Of a stretch of DNA of 64,000 nt, positions 58,621-64,000 are shown piece after piece. Source of the stretch: Chrysomallon squamiferum (lineage: Eukaryota; Mollusca; Gastropoda; Neomphalida; Peltospiridae); contig CM022678.1 of NCBI GenBank assembly GCA_012295275.1, positions 12,423,329 to 12,487,328 on the forward strand, given 5' to 3'. A model generated the notes under the pieces. It was not told the origin of the DNA, did no database searches, and saw nothing but the letters and a program-made list of their open reading frames with translations. The first letter of the stretch is position 1. The number at the start of each line of letters is the position of its first letter. Made by a program: the position numbers and the translations under genes.

Positions 58621-58964
58621 ATATGTCTGTTGTTAGATTGGATGGATTGTAATTTGACGACTTTGGCTTTATAACTTTGGTTGCTATAAATATATTTTAT
58701 TTAATCTGCTTATGGTATGTCTAAGAGAGGCGTTTTTTTTTTCTCCCACTATGATGTACCCTCGGATATCATGTAGCTTTTGTCCTCAAAAGCAAAACAA
58801 GTTTTAATGTTTAATAACATAATATACATACATACATATATTTACATACATATTCAATACAAAGTCTGTACTAATAATTCACGAGTATTGCCCTATGCCA
58901 TTTTTTTTTTTTTTTTTTTTCTGTGAATTAAAATGTATTCCCTGACGAATCTGGTCCCAGAACC

Positions 58965-59600
58965 TTAAAAAAAGACGTGATGAACCAGTAATACATAAGC
59001 AGTAAATGGTTGCCAGAAGAGACTATGTAACTTCCTAGCTGTGAGGGCAAGTGATATGTGTTTAAGCTTGTTGGTTATATGAAATCCAGGCCAGGTAACA
59101 GTTAGTGAGGAGAAGAAATATCCAGAGATTTGTAGGTTGTCTATATAGTTAGGTGGTTCGATTAACCAATAAGAAGTACACAGTGACTGGAATATTATAG
59201 GAATAGTGATACATACTGGACCTGATGTTATTTCCACCGTTATGCAGTGTTTGTGTGCCTGGCGTTGCCTTACAATTAATATAATGATGAGGGCAATCAT
59301 TAAGATTGATATTATTCCAAGCATAATGGAGATGTGATAGTTATTAAAGATGAGTCGGGTTGTGGCGTAGAGGCCGTATGGTAGTGAAAGGAAGGTAATT
59401 CTATAGTTTTGTCGTTGAACCGTTTTCACCGCAAGAACTGGAGTCGAGAATATCATCATTAGCCAAATGAGCAGTGTCTCCCAGATATAACCTATAACAA
59501 ACTGAAACCAATGGGATACATCAGTAGGTGATCCAGAATTGAAATATGTTGTGGCCATCAACAATCTCAATACTATGATAGAACACCCATTAAGTCTCAT
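58965..59600 (-). CDS. Hydrophobic 211-aa ORF downstream of the Gypsy chromodomain (env-like position)
   Basis: Open for 211 codons, the longest open frame of this element, opening just past the chromodomain reading. It has a hydrophobic segment at about residues 37-58, a strong one at about 92-112 followed by a basic stretch (IVRQRQAHKHC), and further hydrophobic patches with TSGPVCITIPIIFQ and DNLQISGYFFSS. The position is that of an envelope gene in errantivirus-like elements, but I see no fusion-peptide or cleavage site and recognise no family. No signal peptide is clear at the start, so the ORF may be only the C-terminal part of a longer protein. Alternatively a host membrane-protein fragment. 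Confidence 0.5.
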   Translation of the reverse strand: MRLNGCSIIVLRLLMATTYFNSGSPTDVSHWFQFVIGYIWETLLIWLMMIFSTPVLAVKTVQRQNYRITFLSLPYGLYATTRLIFNNYHISIMLGIISILMIALIIILIVRQRQAHKHCITVEITSGPVCITIPIIFQSLCTSYWLIEPPNYIDNLQISGYFFSSLTVTWPGFHITNKLKHISLALTARKLHSLFWQPFTAYVLLVHHVFF

Positions 59601-59631
59601 GGCTAACAGGGAAAACTAGGTTTTGACCTAA

Positions 59632-59838
59632 CTATGACAAATATTTACGACCCCTTTTTCGTCTGCGTTCAGACTGTGTCTTGCGGATATGAAAAACTTT
59701 CAAAACATCTGGCTCAAAGTGTGTATGTGGCTCCCATGTGGGTGTAGGATAACTAACCCATTTGGTTAGGTAATGTTGAACTCCCTGAATACGTTTCATT
59801 CTTATGAGACGTTCGATCATAAATGTTTTTGTACCCAA
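59632..59838 (-). pseudogene. Gypsy chromodomain
   Basis: Reads FMIERLIRMKRIQGVQHYL, TKWVSYPTPTWEPHTHFEPD: the E-xx-I-xxR-xx-G-x-YL-x-KW-x-Y and TWEP pattern of chromodomains, which in chromoviruses guide integration to marked chromatin. The usual Gly after KW is Ser. It is preceded by a spacer with a stop. Confidence 0.75.
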
Positions 59839-60109
59839 CTGTGGAGACGGTGACTGGGTGGGCGACTGAGCAGTTGGTGTTGATTGTCATGATATAGGTT
59901 GGGATGATATTTTGGGATTCCTATTCATGTTAATATCGGCTTTTGTGCTTTTAGATCTTGGTGATCTTTGTTAACTGTTTGGCTTTTAGCCATGTTGTCT
60001 TTTGCAATAGCCTTGACTACTTTGAGATTGTCAATGAGGGCAGTGATATACGAGTTTTAGCGTCTTTGCCCAAGGTTGGTTTTGGAAGCAGAGAGGTATC
60101 AAATGGATC

Positions 60110-61094
60110 ATTCGTCTGAGGGTGATAGGAGGATGTGTGATGATGTTTCACATCAAACAATTCGCAAATTGAATTCACCAGAAGTGAAGTGAACTGACTT
60201 CCTCGGTCTGCGATGAGAGTTCGTGGTGCACCAGATCTTGTAAATACCTCATTGAAAAGAACTTTGCCAATTTCTGAAGCTTCTTGAGTACGTAGTGGAA
60301 ATGCTTCTGTCCAGCGGGTGAAGGAGTCAACTACTGGAAGTATATATGTATATCCTTCTTTGGTAAAGGACCAAGAATATCAAAGTGAAGTTTCGAGAAG
60401 GTATCTTCGATAGGCATAGGAACCATGGGAGCAGGTTTTGCATGAGTGTAACGTTTGGACTTCTGACATTCTTCGCAGGAATGGATGTAGTTTTCTATGT
60501 CCTGGTACATACCTGGCCAGAAATATTTGGTTAGAATAGCTAGCTGAGTAGCATCTCTCCCAAAATGACAACCTCCTGATTTTGAATCATGATAGGCAAG
60601 AAGAAGATCTTTCCTATCTTGAAGAGGGACAACCAGTTGTGTCACCATAGGTGGACGGTTGTTTTTCTGTCCTCTGTGCTTGGGCAGATAGAAATGGTAT
60701 AAAATGCCATTTCGAAGATCACATTCTTGGGAGCGACCCTGGAGTCCTTTTACCTGTGACTCTGTATAGATAGACGGTATCTCATTCTTTTCAATGTAGT
60801 CGATGATATTCTTATATCAGGAGACTTGCGTTGTCTTTCTGCAATACTCTGCTCATCAAGGTTTACATGAATTGATAGAACGAAAGGTTCATTTGGAACT
60901 GTCTCATGATGATAATGGAAGTCCACAGATAGTTGAATTGATTCATCAGAAGATGAACTGCAATCCGTTAGCAAATTCGTCTGGTGATGAACTGTGCTTC
61001 TAAAAATCGGATCGTCAGGAAGCCAGTGTTCTGATTCATCATGATGTGACGTACTGATTTTTGGTTGGGCATGGTGTTCTGTTTTCTTGAACAA
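60110..61094 (-). pseudogene. Gypsy integrase, truncated
   Basis: After a spacer (61,094-60,750) and a frameshift, 60,648-60,331 reads MVTQLVVPLQDRKDLLLAYH with the HHCC finger (…GGCHFGRDAT…, HSCEECQKSK) and the first catalytic Asp in LHFDILGPLP. In another frame GAPRTLIADRGSQF has the second Asp. The text after SYHPQTND loses the usual G-Q-x-E segment, so the catalytic Glu is gone. Confidence 0.82.
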
Positions 61095-61114
61095 TGACGT
61101 ATCAGAAGTATGTT

Positions 61115-61870
61115 CTATAAACCAGTGCTATTGGATAACTGGCTTGTTGATGGATCAGTTGTCTGTCTGTTTCTTAAATCTAAAGAAGGAATATCATCTC
61201 TGACTGGCAGCGTTGTTGGTGAAGCATATGGGATCCTCGATAAGGCATCAGCATTTTTGTTCCTGCTCGGTGTATAATATCGAAATAATATTCTTGAAGC
61301 ACGAGGAGAGGCAATGCCTGCAAAGTTGTAGACATATTTTCGATAGTAGCTGCAGACACCTAAGAAATGCCTAACATCATGGACCGTTTTTGGAGGTGGA
61401 ATGTTAACCACTGCCTCAACTTTCGTCTTATCTATCTCAATGCCTTCTTTGCTGAACAAACGCCCAAGATAGGTTACCTATGACATCTTCAAATCTAGGC
61501 AAGGGAAAGAAAATTGGCTTTGTTACCGCATTCAATTTCCTGTAGTCAACAGCAAACCGGTAACTGCCATCATGCTTCTTCACCATGACTACTGGAAAAT
61601 GCCATTGTGATGTGCTTGGCTAAGTGATACCAGCATCAAGCATCTGTTGGACTTGGGTTGAACATTCTTTCCTAATTTGTACATTTTGTCTGTAGAAAGG
61701 AAGCCTAATGGTCTTGCATCACCTGTAGCTATTTTATGATTATGCAAGTCAGTTTTTCCTAGTTCAAACCAGTCTTTAGCAAATGCTGTACGATGACTTG
61801 CACAGAATTGTTGAAATTGCCATTTTAGCGATGGGGTGAGATCAGTCAGTTAGATCAAAGAAAATGTCAG
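61115..61870 (-). pseudogene. Gypsy reverse transcriptase/RNase H remnants
   Basis: From about 61,700 the minus strand reads LPFYRQNVQIRKECSTQVQQ, then VVMVKKHDGSYRFAVDYRKL and FFPLPRFEDVI, the start of RT. It then jumps to YLGRLFSKEGIEIDKTKVEA and VHDVRHFLGVCSYYRKYV, the RT end. The stretch with the catalytic aspartate pair is deleted. RNase H is reduced to its last part, YYTPSRNKNADALSRIPY. Confidence 0.85.
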
Positions 61871-61954
61871 TTGATTCAGGTTTATGTTTTGAGACAGATG
61901 AAACCTGGGGAAGATTAGAGGAGGTAGAATGGGCTACTTTTGTAATGGACACCA

Positions 61955-62560
61955 TTATCTGATACCAGTTGCCACTACTATTCTGGATCTGAGCCAAATG
62001 GATAAGTTTGTAGGGTTTAAGACTCTAAGGAAAACAGACTTTTTAGATGTAATGATTAAGCACTTTGCACCTTGTAATTGTAAGTTTTGTAAACTCGATG
62101 TATGTTCTATAAGAAAAGTTTGGTCCTTACCACACCTGGATATTTGTACAGGCACATCAGCTTGTGATTTTGGGGCAACAACGACAAGTTTCCGTAGTCT
62201 TACATAGCCTGCATTTGTCTCTGCTAGACAAACAGAAATAAGATAAATGTAAAGTGTACAAGCCGCTAAGTCAATGGTAGCACTGTTGTGTGTAAGGAAG
62301 TCCATGCCAAAAATGAGGTAATGAAGAGAAGAAAAGACATGAAAGGTTTGTGAAATAGAAATGTTGCCAATCCGAATTCTAAGAGATAATGACCCTAAAA
62401 CTGGGTGTTTTTCTCCCTCTACTCCTATGATGACAGGGATGTCAGACTTGGATATTAAGGGCTGTACTTGTAATTTGTGCATGAACAGTTCGCTAATACA
62501 GATAATGGATGCACATATGTGTCGACAAGAGCGGTCATTTTAACTTGACCCACCTTAACT
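61955..62560 (-). pseudogene. Gypsy protease region
   Basis: An ORF of 175 codons (62,482-61,955) reads VIIGVEGEKHPVLGSLSLRI and GMDFLTHNSATIDLAA, the flap and C-terminal retropepsin parts. Just upstream, in another frame, MTALVDT precedes a damaged active site: the Gly expected after Asp-Thr is absent. A long spacer towards RT follows the protease. Confidence 0.75.
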
Positions 62561-62639
62561 TAAACTGTGTTTTTTTGTTAAGGGAGCTACAAGTGAAACA
62601 TATTCTGGTTTGTGCCTGATATCAGATCCTATCTGGTAT

Positions 62640-62830
62640 GGCTGTTGTAGCGTTTAATGCATACTGATTCATGGTGACCTCTATATGAACAAAATGTACA
62701 AATTGTGTTGGCATGTGGACAAACAAATCTATTAGGGCAATACTCACCATCCTTTACAGCGCTGTCGTGGTTGGGGTGGTGTAGGATGCTGGTATTTTCT
62801 GGTTGGCCGCTGCAATGGAGCCGACATTGG
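62640..62830 (-). pseudogene. Gypsy gag nucleocapsid fragment
   Basis: The minus strand reads CPHANTICTFCSYRGHHESV then C, containing one CX2CX4HX4C zinc knuckle, after a Pro/Gln/Arg-rich stretch (RPTRKYQHPTPPQPRQR). A stop separates the two. Capsid sequence is not found upstream. Confidence 0.65.
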
Positions 62831-62869
62831 TCTGTTCTGGTGGGCTATCATTAACTTTATTAATTTTTT

Positions 62870-64000
62870 TTTTTTTTTTGTTGCTACTTTATAATGTTAT
62901 AGCTTTTTAAACTTATGTTACTGTTTCTTTATCTATATTATTGTTGTTGTTGTTTGTTGTTGTTGGCAGTGTTGTTAGGTACTCAAAAGTAATTTTCAGT
63001 TTCAGAAATAATAATAATGATGACAGTAATAAGAAAAACAATAAACTGTGACTATAAATAAATAAGTAATCCATTTAATGAAGGACCCTGTGTAATAATA
63101 AAGGTTTTACATTATTTTATCTTCTCATTTTATCTTCTGATTTTTCATTATTTATTCCCCATTCCGTGACAATTTTAGGCTACTTAATTATTGCATAAAT
63201 ACATTAAATTCCTTATAAATGTTACATAAACCTTTTGCTGCATACCAGAGGAAAGTGGTTTCAGCTGTTTTTCAGATACTCCTCAGAGGTTCCTTTTTTA
63301 TGAAACAAAATTGGCATCTACGAAAAGTAAAATCAGAAAAAGAAAATTGTATTTGATCATTCTTTGAAGCTAAATTTTATATCAAACAACATTTATAATT
63401 AAAATAAACCATATATCTGTGATACTTAAGGACTGTCATTCTTATAAACTAAATAAAAAAAACAAAAACAACTAACCTCTGAACCCAGTGAAAATGCAGG
63501 TGACATCACATCACCAATAGCAGATCAAAATCCTGAAGAAGGATTTCCACTTTCAGCAACAAGCAGTCACAGTTTCTGAAATACTGAACACAGACAAAAC
63601 TGAGTTGTATAAGCATATAACAAAATGCATTGCATAAAAATACAATAAATGGTTATAATTAAAAACTTTTATCTATTTCTCTACTTAAATATTTAGAATA
63701 CCTTTTCAACAATAAAAAACAAACAAAAAATCCTGACTATAACACAATTATCTCTCTGTTATTTGAAATTTTAGAGATCATAAATTACTTTACTTTTCAT
63801 ATTACAGAAACATAGACCAGGAAATTCTAATCCTTTATAAATGAATAAATACATATTATTTAATATATCAATAAATTTTCTTTATGGAAATTTCTTACAC
63901 AACTCTAGTTGAAAATCAAGTTCAGATTATTTGCATATAATGGATGCATCATGAATATTCATAACTAAGATGCAAAATAAATCAGTTTTTTATAAACTAT
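62870..64000. other. Mostly empty AT-rich DNA
   Basis: Contains TTG triplets near 62,940-62,965. About 63,475-63,573 is open on the plus strand (SENAGDITSPIADQNPEEGF, then PLSATSSHSF and TGA) and has coding-like composition, but there is no acceptor in front of it. It could be a C-terminal exon or chance. Confidence 0.4.

Larger units (their letters stand above)
57647..58901 (-). repeat. Possible 3' LTR of the minus-strand Gypsy element
   Basis: Just downstream (minus strand) of the last ORF a long A-run ('cagaaaaaaaaaa…') is followed by 'TGGCATAGGGC', as a polypurine tract followed by an LTR start would be. Within the next 1.25 kb are two tandem repeat pairs, an AATAAA (57,738-57,743 reverse) followed by 'cacttcggaactcgg', and a possible CA end ('ttctaca', 57,647). 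The 5' LTR is not in view, so the call rests on layout only. Plus and minus ORFs of 60-70 codons here are unremarkable. Confidence 0.3.
58965..62830 (-). mobile_element. Decayed chromodomain Ty3/Gypsy retrotransposon with an extra membrane-protein ORF
   Basis: Minus-strand order: nucleocapsid zinc knuckle (about 62,640-62,830), protease region (62,560-61,955), reverse transcriptase N-part (about 61,870-61,480), joined by deletion to its C-part and an RNase H tail (61,459-61,115), integrase (about 61,094-60,110), chromodomain (59,838-59,632) and a 211-codon hydrophobic ORF (59,600-58,965). This is the Gypsy order protease-RT-RNase H-integrase-chromodomain. Stops, frameshifts and at least three deletions make it inactive. 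The gag capsid is missing; DNA beyond 62,870 is unrelated. Confidence 0.88.

Noticed and set aside
59600-62560. Functional domesticated integrase or protease
   Set aside because: Frames broken by stops, deletions and loss of catalytic residues in every enzyme.
1-64000. tRNA or rRNA genes
   Set aside because: No A-box/B-box pair with a foldable cloverleaf and no rRNA-like stretch was seen by eye; short tRNA-like relics could be missed.

Overview
This is a eukaryotic, probably invertebrate, stretch of AT-rich DNA: intron-split coding segments with GT/AG borders, very dense microsatellites (ATT/AAT, CA, GA, AT) and little intact coding sequence. The RING/coiled-coil/propeller genes, the nSTAND3-like relic, the Ty3/Gypsy elements and the microsatellite style fit a mollusc best (gastropod or other lophotrochozoan). 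That assignment is inference and moderate at best.

Layout. (1) About 90-7,210 and 48,857-56,715 are two direct copies of one segment. Each carries one apparently intact two-exon gene for a RING finger, coiled coil and C-terminal beta-propeller-like protein (TRIM-NHL-like without a visible B-box): 568 aa in copy A and 541 aa in copy B. The first 466 bp of the large exon are almost identical between copies while the rest has clearly diverged, which points to recent gene conversion. A third, partial copy lies at about 47,930-48,180. (2) About 9,210-14,219 (minus) holds eight recognisable exons of an EGFR/ErbB-type receptor tyrosine kinase, broken by several stops and frameshifts. Unidentified exon-like blocks lie upstream of it to about 17,240. 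(3) About 17,850-21,100 (plus) is a decayed Ty3/Gypsy element with gag, protease and integrase but no reverse transcriptase. (4) About 22,650-27,224 (minus) holds broken leucine-rich-repeat exons and a possible first exon. (5) 28,314-29,480 holds two families of tandem repeats. (6) 32,570-32,842 is a Mutator-like transposase relic, and 33,550-36,374 a broken coiled-coil gene of unknown kind. (7) 36,720-41,208 (minus) stacks a LINE 3' end, a piggyBac 5' end with TTAA and terminal repeat, a LINE ORF1 relic and an nSTAND3-like NTPase relic. (8) 42,710-44,733 (plus) is a broken EGF-repeat gene. (9) About 57,650-62,830 (minus) is a decayed chromodomain-bearing Gypsy element with a downstream 211-codon membrane-protein ORF and a possible 3' LTR.

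Only the two RING/propeller genes look functional. They are likely E3 ubiquitin ligases, and local duplication plus conversion is how large invertebrate TRIM-like families usually grow. I see no operon-like cooperation and no clear new molecular system. Every coordinate and reading frame was worked out by eye, and spliced models rest on GT/AG borders, phase and homology recognition only.
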